Assembly: GCA_903813345.2 (NCBI GenBank)
Contig: CAIIXF020000008.1
Span: forward strand, 21,128,822 to 21,192,821
DNA length: 64,000 bases
Direction: 5' to 3'
DNA from: Owenia fusiformis
Lineage: Eukaryota > Annelida > Polychaeta > Sabellida > Oweniidae
Shown here: positions 45,462 to 57,489 of the stretch, in pieces
Numbering within the stretch: the first letter of the stretch is position 1
How the letters are laid out: every line of letters begins with the position of its first letter
The notes under the pieces: model-generated
Database searches by the model: none
What the model saw: the letters and a program-made list of their open reading frames with translations, nothing else
Told to the model about the DNA's origin: nothing
Translations under genes and position numbers: made by a program

Positions 45462-46095
45462 CCTCTTGAATACCCAGAGTGACGGATATATCCGTCACAA
45501 ATGAAATAAGACTGGTGCCCAGAGGCCGGGACAAGAAAATCCGTCACAAAATTTTTCACAAAAAATGCTCTCATTTGAAAAATTTTCATCCAATTTACAC
45601 AAAAATTGTTTTAAAACGTGTAGAAATGATCTCTGCCGTCCACTTTTACTAAGCTGAGCATCTAAAGTTGTATAGGTATGTAATAGAATGTCAAAAGGTG
45701 GCAAAAATCAAAATTCTGCAAAACATTCTGAGAAAATCGAAATTTTGCACGAATTTTCAAAAAAAGTCCAAATTCTGCAATCTTTTAAAACGATGAAAAA
45801 CGGAAACGGAAGTCAGCTACTATCTAGGTAAGAACTGCGCGTCATTAGCGAATTCGCTTTAGCAAATTTAAACGTGATAGAATGTTGAATTTCACGGTGA
45901 AATCGTACTTGTACTCAATAATGATTGATTGTTGGACATAAACAGACACTCTTCAAATACCCCGCAAAGGTAGGAGATCGTAAAATATGTAATTTCTGGA
46001 AATTCTGGTAATTCGGCGGGATTTTCATGAAAATCAGGGATTCTGCAAAAAATTGAAGTTTTGTCAAATTCCGTCCACGCCGCGGAATTACGGAA
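45462..46095. mobile_element. Second probable TTAA insertion
   Basis: Sequence foreign to the 54.5-kb relative starts right after TTAA (45458-45461) with CCTCTTGAATACCCAGAGTG and the palindrome GACGGATATATCCGTC. The right end is not clear: host similarity resumes at about 46100 without an obvious TTAA. No transposase was seen. Confidence 0.45.
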
Positions 46096-46788
46096 TACTA
46101 GTATCTATGATTTATGTACAATAGGAATATATTTTTACATATATTATTGTACACTTATTTTTTGGGTTTTACTGAAGCAATAAAACAATGAAATGGGCCG
46201 TAAAGTAAAACATTAACACTTTCCCAAGTCTAACTGATTTAATAACCTATAAGTGGAACACCTTGCAAGTGCAACACTTTTTTTAGAGGTACTGAAGATG
46301 TCCTATTTAGACCTGTTACACTGTTTATACAATAATTAAGTCCTGGCATGCTACCAAGGAAACAATTGGGACACAGCAATTTCTAACCTCTCTAAAAATT
46401 CTGTTCATTCTCTTGTTAAAACTATATATGGGTATGGGCCAAAAACAATACCCAAGTTAAAAGATGAATGATTCATATGATATATGTTAAACCATGCCAT
46501 GTATTATATATCATTTTAAAAATAAATCATTTCCTAACAAAACAACACCATCCAATTGAAAAACCTTTGTTTTCTCGTGGAGTTAGAGACTAAAATTGAC
46601 ACCAGGGGTGCCGTGAGCAACTAAAAATCAAAAAATGAAAATTTCATATTGCAGTCACAGCTGCACTCAATATGCTTGACTGAATCATAATAAATTTATT
46701 TAAGAGTAATGCACAATTGTCATAATCAGTTAAAAATATATAAGTATCATTGCTGAATTTTGCACTATACATTGTACTTGTATAAATA

Positions 46789-47586
46789 ACGCAAATAGAG
46801 CCCTAACTCAGCTCAGAGACTAATTGGAGTTACAACACTAAACTAAATATCTCCAGAAAATTTCAGGCACAAACATTGATATATGCCAAAGTAATAGTTA
46901 CCATAGTAACCCATGGTATGGGTACCTGGAGCAGATCTTAAATATTAAGTAACAATAAGGATTTAGCATCCGGCAACCTGAGTCATGTGCACCTGAAGCA
47001 CCTCAAATGTAGGATGTCACAATTTTTTAATAATCATTTTTCATGCTTATAACTAATTCCCAGTTCATGTTAAATAGTGACAGTTTTATCAACCATAACC
47101 AGCTGCTCTACTTCTTCAATCATATCTGCTGTGCATGTTTTTTGGAGCACTTGTACATATGTACGTGAAGCATCCTCAGCGGTTCTTCTTGGCATTTCAG
47201 AAATCGTTCTGTACCATGCTTAGTCCATTTTCATGACCAAATGATTTCTTTAGCATCTTATAAGTCTTTTTGCAGTGATATTTCATTCAAAAAACAGCAT
47301 TATGTCAGTTCTCTCTGTCTTCTGTATTATGACAAACCTATTGTTGGGTAGGTATAATGACATCACGATTAAAAGTAGATCACATCAGTTAACAGAAACT
47401 TTCCATAATTGATTTACAACCAAATAACATCAAATCTATATGACTTAATGGTGTCTCTCACACTCATTTTGGACAGATAGTCAATATCTTATTGTTATGA
47501 TTCACGACCTGCTTCAGGTGCTTTTGGTGATTTGGTGTTCGAACTCCAATTAGTTTCTGAGATAGGGCTCTATTTGCCTTATTTGT
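46789..47586. mobile_element. Inverted-repeat element, about 0.8 kb
   Basis: CAAATAGAGCCCTAACTCAG then ACTAATTGGAGTT at the left is matched by the complement of AACTCCAATTAGTTTCTGAG and ATAGGGCTCTATTTG at the right. Further inside, CACCTGAAGCACCT and CTTCAGGTGCTTTTGG also pair. Non-coding. Confidence 0.6.
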
Positions 47587-48639
47587 TGATCGCCCCTTGT
47601 ACTTGTATAAATGTACCTATTTAACGTTATATCATATGATATTCATCCTTAAACTTGGTTATTGTTTTTTTGACCCACCCTGTATATAGTAATATATTTA
47701 GTTAACATGAGCCTTGATATATTCAATCTAAATACATCATTTCAAGATGTTGGAATTATCCAGAGACCAATATTAGATACATGTAATCTGCCTGAGTATG
47801 AAGGTCCTGAGGGTCAGATAAATTATTTTGTTCAAGAGTAAACTCAGATTTCATATTTTCCATATCTGTTACCGAATTAGATATAATGGGATTGACTTCA
47901 TGTACTTAAATATGTAGGATTTTGGTTCACTAAGATTTTTTAAATAACAGTTTTCTTATGTCACCTATTTTCTAGGTAAAGGTCATATTCCTAGAATAAA
48001 ATATGATATATTGTATAAATCATGACAACCTATTATGATAATCATGGTAACATGTTAGTTTGTATTAGGATATTGATTGCTCTGTCTCAAAGTATTAGAT
48101 ATCTAATATAAAGTATATAAGTCACACTAAATAGTGTAATCTACAAGCAATAATTCTATAGAAATATATCTGTCAAGATTTTATATAATGTGCCTAATAA
48201 TTATGATTAACTCTTCCCTTCTTTGAAATTGTTTCACTCTGAGTGATGAAATAACCATTTGATCTGACCATCCCCCATCAGAATACAAAATCAAAATCAA
48301 GCTAACCAATCACTGTTTTCAATAACGCTGTTCAAGCATTGCAAAAAGCAATGAAAAAATGTTGGACCCGGAAATAAAAATGAACTGCTTTTTTTGGACG
48401 CACTTTAGTCATATGCTTTGGATGAATGATTTGATAAAGATCTAACCTTCAGTCCTTTTTTGGTCAGAATCTACCGAATAGTCTAAGGAAATTCTATTTC
48501 TAAAATATTAATCCATCCCATAGATGCAATCTTGGACAAACCTGTTGATAACACTGCAATCAGAATTTCAGTCATAGAATTTCATACTTTAGTACCTGGC
48601 ATTCAGAGAGTCTCCAAAAGCTAATATTATACATTATAG
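47587..48639. other. Spacer, nothing recognised
   Basis: AT-rich, no long ORF, no clear repeat. Confidence 0.4.
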
Positions 48640-49345
48640 TGATATTTGAAAAATGGCCGCCATTTTAACGTATTTTACTATAACTCGAAAAGTAGTGGAT
48701 CGATTTTGTTCATATTTAGTATGTGAATACTATAAGCATGGCACACTGTCTAATGACACTTTTGGTAGAAGGCGGCCATTTTGAAAAATGGCCACCATTT
48801 TAACATATTTTACTATAACTCGAAAAGTAGTGGAGCAATTTTGTTCATATTTGGTATGTGAAAACTATAAGCATGGTACACTGAAGGTGGCCATTTTGAA
48901 AAATAGCAGCCATTTTTATTACTGTATACTTTGTAACAATGCAAGCCATGGCTGTTCAATGGGATAATAATTTATGACCCAGGCTGTCATGGCTGCCATT
49001 TTAACGTGTTTTACTATAACTAGAAAAGTAGTGGAGCGATTTTGTTCATATTTGTTATGTGAATACTATAAGCATGGCACACTGTCTAATGACACTTGGT
49101 AGAGGGCGGTCGTTTTGAAAAATGGCCACCATTTAAACGTATTTTACTATAATTCGAAAAGTAGTGGAGCAATTTTGTTCATATTTGGTGTGTGAATACT
49201 ATAAGCATGGCACACTATCTAATGACACTTTTGGTAGAAGGTGGCCATTTTGAAAAATGGCTGCCATTTGCTTTGTTTGTAAAAATGCCAGCCATGGCTG
49301 TTCGATGGGATTTGCTGTGCTTTAGCGTTGTTGTTGTCTAGTTTC
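48640..49345 (+). repeat. Tandem ~136-bp units, family copy
   Basis: Units start at about 48681, 48817, 49014 and 49150. Each has ATAACTCGAAAAGTAGTGGA, GATTTTGTTCATATTTGGTA, TGAATACTATAAGCATGGCA, ACTGTCTAATGACACTTTTG and a CCATTTTGAAAAATGGCC hairpin. It ends TGTTCGATGGGATTTGCTGT. Confidence 0.85.
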
Positions 49346-49924
49346 AACCCTACCACGTTGACCTTTTCTCAACCAATCAGTGAGCAGGAAGAAACACGCG
49401 CTGAATGTGTGCACATAAACTATGCAATGACATCAGGGGAAATGACCATAAATGTAGAACATGGAGGGTTTCCTTGCTTGAGCTGGTAATGGGAAACTGT
49501 GAACCATTTTATGTAAGATGATGTAGGTTCTTTATTAGGAAACCATATAAAGGAGTCATTGTAATGTTCTATTAAGAGGAGGGAAAACCCCAGAACAATA
49601 GGAGATCACAGACATAATTATGTCTCTTGGTTTTTTTTTCAAATTGTTTCAAATTGACCAGTTTTTTTCAAAATCATCTACAAGTTCTTAAGTTATTAGA
49701 AGTTCAAATCTGATTTTAAGATTAAACTCATAATATTGTGAGCAACTATAAGTGGTGATATTTTGTCATGTTAATGCCTCGATCTATTTGACCAAACAGG
49801 GATGATGGAATCTCAATACACATTTACATTATAGACATATCTCTGAACTCTTGGGTTTCCTCCCTCTTGTTCTTGGTTTCAAAGGCACTCTTATATCTTA
49901 TCATCATCGAAACTGTATATTTAT

Positions 49925-50965
49925 TATCCCATCGAACGAAGTGGAGGGATATAGGGAACGCCTCCATCCGTCCGTCCATCCGTCCGTACGTACTTCCGTC
50001 CGTACGTCCGTCCGTCCGTCTGTCCGTCCGTCCGTCCGTCCGGGCAATAACTCAAATACCTTTTGTTCATATTTTGTACACATATACCCTATGGGAGTAG
50101 AAGTTCTGCTCGAAAGCCGATTTTCAAAATGACCGCTCATTTAAAAATGGCGGCCATTTTAGTGCCGATTTTACAGTATTTAGTTGCAATATGTAAAACT
50201 GTAATAGCATTATGTTTCAAATGTAAAATAATGATATAGGACATTGATAAAGCTAGAAATGTAGATATTAAAGAAGCACATGGCAGCCATCTTGAAAAAT
50301 GGCGGCCTTTACTCGTTATTTCACGATTTTTGCTGTAACTCAAGAAGTAGTGGAGCGATTTTGTTCATATTTGGTATGAGAAAACCATAAGCATGGCTTG
50401 CTGTCTAATGACACTTTAGGTAGGAGGCAGCCATTTTGAAAAATGGCCTAACATATTTTACTATAACTCAAAAAGTAGTGGAGCGATTTTGTTCATATTT
50501 GGTTTGTGAATACTATAAGCATGGCACACTGTCTAATGACACTTTCGGTAGAAGGTGGCCATTTTGAAAAATGGCCGCCATTTTAACATATTTTACTACA
50601 TGTATAACTCAAAAAGTAGTGGAGCGATTTTGTTCATATTTGGTTTGTGAATACTATAAGCATGGCACACTGTCTAATGACACTTTCGGTAGAAGGCGGC
50701 CATTTTGAAAAATGGCCACCATTTTAAAGTATTTTACTCGAAAAGTAGTGAACGATTTTGTGCATATTTGGTATGTGAATACTAAAAAAAGCATATTACT
50801 TCTTCTGATGACAACTTGGCTAGTGAGCAACCATTTTGAAAATGGTGGCCTTTCTTATGTGTGTTATTTCATGATATTTGCTATATATTTCGTTTGTAAA
50901 AATGCCAGCCATTTCTGTTCGATGGGATTCGCTACGCTTTGGCGTTGCCGTTGTTCTGGTTTGTC
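49925..50965 (+). repeat. Full-length family copy with CCGT tract and tandem units
   Basis: Starts ATCCCATCGAACGAAGTGGAG, then a CCGTCCGT/CCGTACGT microsatellite (49960-50041), GGGCAATAACTCAAATACC and AAATGGCGGCCATTTTAG. About four of the 136-bp units follow, and it ends CTGTTCGATGGGATTCGCTAC. The start and end are inverted (TCCCATCGAAC / GTTCGATGGGA). Best copy for defining the element. Confidence 0.85.
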
Positions 50966-51998
50966 CTGTTCATGCCATAGGTGGTTATATCCTCAGATGA
51001 TCTATGATACACGCCCGGTGATCGTACAAAAGGGATGGAGGGGGATTAGGCGATTTCTGCAAGAAAACTCAACAAGTTTAGAAGATTTATTTTTTCAAGA
51101 GAAAATTTACAACTGAATTGCCAAATAAATATGTTAGGTCATCTCGTATTTTTTTGAACTGATACCCTTCTAAGATATGAGATCTATTAAAAAAGGTGCA
51201 TCATCACCAACGTGCAAAAATCAATGTTTTTGCTATAAATTGGGCAACAATGGTCTACACGACCTGTAATAAATAGGTATAAGGGACGCTATTATCACAA
51301 TACATGTACTTATGACATTGCTCACTTTTTAAAATTGGTTTCCATGCATTATAAAAAAAAATTGAAATAAATTAGTATAGGATGGAGGGGGATCAGATGA
51401 AAGGGGGTATAACATGTATATAAGACATGCTACTTGAATTTATTCTTTAATGACTCCAAATGTAAACATACAGACATATAAATCCCCCCTCCAACCTATT
51501 TTCACTTACCCTGTACCTCGATTACACATCTTTGCAATGATAAGTATTAATAGCAGCAGTCTACGATTTGGTCTGTCGCACCTCAGCAAATGCGGAAATG
51601 AAACTGCTGAGACGAAAATGAGTTAAAACAACTTGCCACGTGTGTCTAAACGACCATTGAACGAAATAAACCACTCGTTCGTGACTCGAACTCCCGATTT
51701 GTTTTCATAATTTTTTTACATTACGCGGGTCGGTTCAATTCAATGCTTCAATTATTAGACCCCCTTTGGGAGTCATTGCTATGCAGGCAATCTGCGCCGG
51801 TTTTCTCCCCTCTGGTTCATTTGATTGGTTCAAATTCAAAATGCGCATGCGTGCAAGCGTGAAGATCTGAAATTAAAACTGAACCTGTTGCAGATTGCCC
51901 TTCGTGTACTAAAGTTCGATGGCGGGAGTTCAAAAACTTTTCCCAATTTTTCTGGTAAAGGAAGGTGGCCCCCAGGTTATGTATGATTCCATTACATC
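50966..51998. other. Spacer with G-rich/C-rich inverted bits
   Basis: GGGATGGAGGGGGATTAG (about 51030), GGATGGAGGGGGATCAG (51380) and CCCCCCTCCAACC (51485) hint at a decayed inverted-repeat element. No gene. Confidence 0.35.
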
Positions 51999-52009
51999 AG
52001 AGACATATT

Positions 52010-52777
52010 AGCCTTGCCCAAGTCGGTATTTTTTTTACTTATCTGATCTTGAATTATTACCGCCTTGTATAATCCAATATATCTCCACTGTTATTATGCT
52101 GAAATATTCAACGGTTTCGAGATTTCCATAATACCTACGCTATCAGGGATATCGCGAAACCTTATTGATTGACAGATATCGCGTAGACACGATGTGTGAC
52201 TTCAGGCTGAATGACCAATCAAAACGTTATCAGGTTGAGCTGCATAAACAGAACAAACTTCCCATCTACGACTTGAAATTCAATGATCTGAATGAGTGTT
52301 TTGTTAGAGTTACAATATATTATGTAATTAAATGTACATTGGAAGGTAAGAGTCATTAATATATATTAAATCATGCGATTCAATGTTGATTTAAAACTGA
52401 TTTCGCGATGAAAATGCACGAAGACCTAGTCCAATGTAGCGGGTCATGTTGTCGTCGATCGATGATTGAATTAGCCTACATGTTCAGCGATCGTTTCAAC
52501 GTTTATTGTTGAAATCTTCTCACCTTTGGTTATCCGATAGATGCCCCGGCATCCACTAAACTCTCATTGATATTTATCTGATAAAATATTTGTATTTTCA
52601 CGATGAATCCGTGCTCAGATTCAGGTGAAAAGTGTACTTGTTTTTGACCGTGCATAATAATGAGCTAACGCTACAGGACATCAACAAACTGTCGGTAAAG
52701 CACGTGGCTTTCTCTTTGGTACAAGGCGGTCATAATAGAAATCAAGATAAGTAAAAGAGACCGACTTGGGCAAGGCT
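52010..52777. mobile_element. Mutator-like non-autonomous element with an 11-bp target duplication
   Basis: AGCCTTGCCCAAGTCGGT at 52010 is exactly inverted at 52760-52777. Inverted similarity continues (CTTATCTGATCTTGA, ACCGCCTTGTA) for about 55 nt. AGAGACATATT directly flanks both sides (51999-52009, 52778-52788). An 11-bp duplication fits the 8-11 bp range of MULEs. An ORF at 52165-52359 (64 codons) lies inside, with no recognised motif. Confidence 0.85.
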
Positions 52778-53269
52778 AGAGACATATTTACCTTGCATAA
52801 TAATATACTTGGATATAACCAGTCTTACTTCCTACAAAACTCTGTGTTGATAGGTCTTATGGTTTAGGAGTTATGGCCCAATTATATACGCTGAAAACTG
52901 TAAAGCGTTATGTTGTTGCACTAACTTTTTCCTTAATCATAACGTAATAATATCTTTATTATTCAATTTTCAGATGTTGAACTGTTTAGTGCTGTTGAAA
53001 AGTGTATTTAATTTCCTGCATTTTACAATTTATTTGACAGAAATCTGATCATTAGATCATTTTCAGTGGCCTTTTCAAAAAATGTATTCTTTGTTATGGA
53101 AAATGCCATTTTATCTATTGTACAAATTTCACAAGGTAGAAAGGAAAATGTAATGGTCAGATAATACATCTGTTGCCTTGATTACACATTCTGATACATA
53201 TTACATGAAATATAAAAGTTGCATGAAACACAAGTTTCTTTTCCAGCAGCAGTAGTAGATTTTGTAAAA

Positions 53270-54415
53270 GCTGGTAGAAGTTCTGCTCGAAAACTGATTT
53301 TCAAAATGGCCGTCCATTTAAAAATGGCCATTTTAGTGCCGATTTTACAATAATTTAGGTACTGCATATAAAACTGTAATAGCAATATGTTTTAAATGTA
53401 AAAAAGTTATATAGGACATTGATAAAGCTAGAAATATAAATACAGAAGAAATACATGGCAGCCATCTTGAAAAATGGCTGCCTTTGCACGTCATTTTACG
53501 ATTTTTGCTTTAACTTGAAAAATAGTGGAGCGATTTTGTTCATATTTGGTATGTGAATACTTTAAGCATGGGTAGTAGGCGGCCATTTTGAAAAATGGCC
53601 GCCATTTTTACATGTGTTATTTAACATTTTTTTACTGTAAGTCAAAAAGTAGTGGAGCAATTTTTTCATATTTGGTATGTGAATACTTTAAGCATGGCCC
53701 AATGTCTAATGACATTTTGGGTAGTAGGCGGCCATTTTGAAAAATGGCTGCCATTTTTACGTATATTAGTTTACATTTTTTACTATAACTCAAAAAGTAT
53801 TGGAGCGATTTTGTTCATATTTTATATGTGAATACTATAAGCATGGCACACTGTCTCATGACACTTTGCGTAGTAGGTGGCCATTTTAAAAAATTGTTGT
53901 CATTTTTATACATTTTTTACTATAACTCGAAAAGTATTGGAGCGATTTTGTTCATATTTGATATGTGAATACTTAAAGCATGGCAATTGTCTAATAAACT
54001 TTGGGGAGTAGTCGGCCATTTTAAAAAATGGCCACCATTTTCATGTGTGTTATTTTTCATTTTTTATTATAATTCAAAAAATTATAGAGCGATTTTGTTC
54101 ATTATTGATATGTGAATACTCGTAAGGATTGCATACTGTCTTATGACATTTTGGGTAGTAGGCGGCCATTTTAAAAAATGGCCAGCATTTACATGTATGT
54201 GTGTGCGATTTTTTGATTTTATAATTTTATATGTGGCTACTTAAAAGCATATTACTTCTTCTGATGACAACTTGACTATACTAGTGAGCAACCGTTTTTC
54301 TTATGGGTGTTATTTTATGATATTTGCTATATATTTTGTTTGTAAAAATGCCAGCCATTTCTGTTCGATGGGATTCGCTACGCTATGGCGTTGCCGTTGT
54401 TCTGGTTGTGCTTTT
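53270..54415 (+). repeat. Family copy, most units (about seven)
   Basis: Same interior start as 49.9 kb (AGAAGTTCTGCTCGAAAAC), then repeated units with AAAAAGTAGTGGAGCGATTTT and TAGTAGGCGGCCATTTTGAA. It ends CTGTTCGATGGGATTCGCTAC. The CCGT-bearing start is missing, so it is 5'-truncated. Units are more diverged than at 48.6 kb. Confidence 0.8.
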
Positions 54416-54547
54416 AGTAGATCCCTTAAAATATATTGAACTAATTTCATAAGCAAAATGTGCATCAAGTATCCAAGTTAGTATTACAAATCTTTTTCCT
54501 CTTAAAAGATCTACACTGCTCATTATGGGGTCAATAGGTACTTACTA

Positions 54548-54939
54548 CAGCCTATTTCACTGTTTTATTGTGTCAGTAAAACCTAAAAAATAAGAATTCA
54601 AAAGATCATTATGCAATAATATATGGAAAAATATATTCCTATTGTACATAAATGACATTTGTTTATCTCGGATTGCTTCTAGTCTGGCTAATAAAGTGTG
54701 TGGCCTCGTATATTTTGATGCTTCTCTGCCGTAGTGTTTTCAAAAAGATTAACATGGTTCGATATCTTTAAATTACAAGAGGGCACAGGCTTATTGCACA
54801 AAAAAACTAAATAATCTGAAATATACAAATGTCATTCATGTACAATATGAATATACTTTTCCATATATTATTGCACAATGGTCTCCTAATTTCTTATTTT
54901 GGGGGTTCTACCGACACAATAAAACAGTGAAATGGGCTG
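54548..54939. mobile_element. Uninterrupted inverted-repeat element
   Basis: CAGCCTATTTCACTGTTTTA at the left and AAAACAGTGAAATGGGCTG at the right. The arms are about 140 nt and carry ATATTCCTATTGTACAT / ATGTACAATATGAATAT. This is the empty-site reference for 44590-46201. Confidence 0.75.
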
Positions 54940-55877
54940 AAGGCTGAAAATAGAAACACATTGTTGAAATTGTTTTAATTATCAAACCAATATTGACTTT
55001 CATAATTAGTAATTCTTGAATCAGAATAATTTTTTAAAATGTTTGATAATCAGCATCATAAGCATTCAGAGTTGTAAATTGTCTATTGATAATTTTTGAC
55101 ATATTTTTTTCTTAATGCAAATAAATGATTTTACTGCAGAAACATTATAAGTGAGATTAGTGAATTCATTCAAAAAATGAAAAAAATAAATTTTCATCAG
55201 TATTGGAGATAAAGTTTAGCTAAGGTTAAGTATAAACTTTTCATATATCTTTTTTGTCTTATGTCATAGTATAAATGTAGGTTTTACTCTCAGTCATTTA
55301 AGATACCTTGGTTGGTGAATATGGTTTTGTTTAACTGTTTTAGATATCTCAATATATGTTTTTTTTGGTTTAATGGGCCTGAGTAAGAACATGAAAACAG
55401 TTTAGTGAAGTATGTACATTGTATATTATGCATGAACTGAGTGCATGGGGACAATATCCTAACAGCTAGAAGCTTACACTAAAATTCTCTTTCTCAAACC
55501 TCTATGAAGACTACTTGTATACATATCCATTGATAACATTTATAAGCATTATAAACCATAAGAAAAAAGGATCTACAATCTACCATCTACAATGGCATTT
55601 TAAGCCTCCACTTTCCTTTATAGCCTTCCAACACTGTAGAGTACACAGTGAACTTATACAGTAGCGCAAGCCAAGACTTATTACAATGTTAGGTCGCTTT
55701 GCCCGCATTGTATTCTCTACTTCACTTAACTTTACCATAAAAACTGTATGAAGGTCATCATACCCTGCTTTCACTGTATTCATTGATTAATTCCGAATAT
55801 CCCTTGCATTTTTTTCATGATTCAAGATGGAGATGAATACAGGGTGTTAATTTTTTCTTTGATTTTTGTTTTCTTGC
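54940..55877. other. Spacer, nothing recognised
   Basis: AT-rich, no supportable exon on either strand. Confidence 0.4.
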
Positions 55878-55881
55878 TTTT

Positions 55882-56690
55882 TGGCTCACACATTGAGCCT
55901 ATGGGATTGACCAGGTGTCCATCCGTCCGTTGGTCCGTCCGTCCGTCCGTTGGTCGGTCCGTCCGTCCGTCAACATTGGCAGCACTAATTAAAAGTGCTA
56001 TTTCGGATTGAGTCATATCCACATTTATTTTATGCATATCCATAATGCCTATTTGACCTATCATCGCCATTTCCCAAGTTCGCCCGGTTTCCCAGAAATT
56101 GCGGATTTTGACGCCAAATTTTCTGTAAATACTAGACACTTTGCTGACGTAGAACTTTCAAATAACTTTTAGTAGTTGGTGTATATGCAACTTATGTCCT
56201 CTGAAGATTTCAAAGCTCTTGGAATTACGGTTTTTGGTGTTTACTCTATAAAATTTGAAAAAAGTAGGACTTGTGTCATTTTCAGGAAACTTTCTCATGT
56301 ATAAAGTCAATGGCAGGTTTTGTGATTGACAAGATTCTTAAAGTTTGCCTTATACTTGATCATTTCCTGCAATAAATTACATCATTAATAGATTTAAGCA
56401 TTCCCTACATATTGCTCAATATATGTCAGCATCAAATTTTTACCGTTTTTGAAATATTTGACGTCAAAAAACAGTAAAAATAAGTTATTTTTCAACTTGC
56501 TTCAATTTGACCAAATTTCTTTTTGAAAATCATCTACAAGTTGCCAGGAGTTCAAATCTGACATTAGTTTTAGGATTTGACCTTTACTTGACCTTCAGTG
56601 ACCTTCGAAAGGTCAAAAAAGTTGATTTTTCAAATTGATTTTTGGATGTAAATTTTGGTCAGCTTAATCACAAAAGACCTTACTGAGCTC
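55882..56690 (+). repeat. GGCTCACACATTGAGCC repeat family, copy 2
   Basis: Same plan as 28518-29290: start hairpin, CTATGGGATTGACCAGGTG, CCGTCCGTTGGTCCGTCCGT tract, then a collinear 700-nt body including GATTTCAAAGCTCTTGGAAT and GAAACTTTCTCATGTATAAA. It has an extra ACCTTTACTTGACCTTCAGTG near the end that copy 1 lacks. Confidence 0.8.
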
Positions 56691-56964
56691 TGAACAAGTA
56701 AAATTTTCAAGGTCAAAGGTCATTAAACTAGGTCACACAACTATGCTATCTAAGTTTCTCAAAGTTCGAGACTACAAATCCAAATCAATATTTTTGTTTG
56801 AAAGTCAGGATATAAATTCCTCTGAAGGTTCCAAACTGTATGAGCACAGGACCGTGGGTCCTTCATTTCATTTACAAGTGGGTACTTGTTTTAATGCTGG
56901 GGAGATCACTGTATATCTGACCTAATTTATTAAAATTTCCTGATAATTAGTGTGGTATTACCTA

Positions 56965-57138
56965 CTTTGACTGGACATCAATAAAACGAAATGGATGAAC
57001 TTCCTGGATGCAAGTTTTTTATTTTCTAGATTTTAACTAACATACACTGTATGACTTAAAAATAGGTTTAAATCGAGAAAACAAAAAACTCATAACCAGG
57101 AAGTTCATCCATTTTGTTACATTGACGTTCCGTCAAAG
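56965..57138. mobile_element. Tc1/mariner-type MITE, 174 bp
   Basis: TA at 56963-56964 and 57139-57140. Ends CTTTGACTGGACATCAAT and, complemented, CTTTGACGGAACGTCAAT. Arms of about 50 nt include AAATGGATGAACTTCCTGG. Non-coding. Confidence 0.85.
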
Positions 57139-57489
57139 TAACTAGTTGACTTACAGTGCTTTTGGACAACATTTGTGTGTTGGAAGCAGTATCACATATT
57201 ACTGTTTAATTCTATTGGATATGCAGAACAGTTACAATAAATCCATCCCAGAGTCATTTCATAATCCATCTTTACTTCATGAGGTGCTCAAAGTAGAGAT
57301 CTGAGTGGAATATCCAACAGACTCTCAATCAGCTGATTGGCTGATGTCTGCAGCAGCGAACACTTCCCTAGCCACCCACTTCAAGGATGGCTTCAAGAAT
57401 GTGTACCATGAGTTTGGTCTTCAGGCAGCAACTGTGCAATGATGCTAAGGTAGTGTTCCAAACAGTAGATAAAACTGGTGTCAATATTA

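Larger units (their letters stand above)
44590..46201. mobile_element. Inverted-repeat element split by two TTAA insertions
   Basis: Outer arms CAGCCTATTTCACTGTTTTAT (44590) and CAATGAAATGGGCCG (to about 46201) match the ends of the uninterrupted relative at 54548-54939. Inner blocks (TTCATATTGTACATGAATGAC, AATAAGCCTGTGCCCTTTTG) also match. The host copy is broken at TTAA 44670-44675 region and at TTAA 45458-45461. Confidence 0.7.

Noticed and set aside
49960-50041. CCGT run as a telomere-like or functional tract on its own
   Set aside because: It is a microsatellite inside a dispersed element that recurs in other copies.
50712-51116. 134-codon ORF as a gene
   Set aside because: Most of it is repeat-family sequence; no splice or family support.
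48640-54415. CRISPR-like array
   Set aside because: Units are about 136 bp, diverged, adjacent without spacers, and the genome is eukaryotic.
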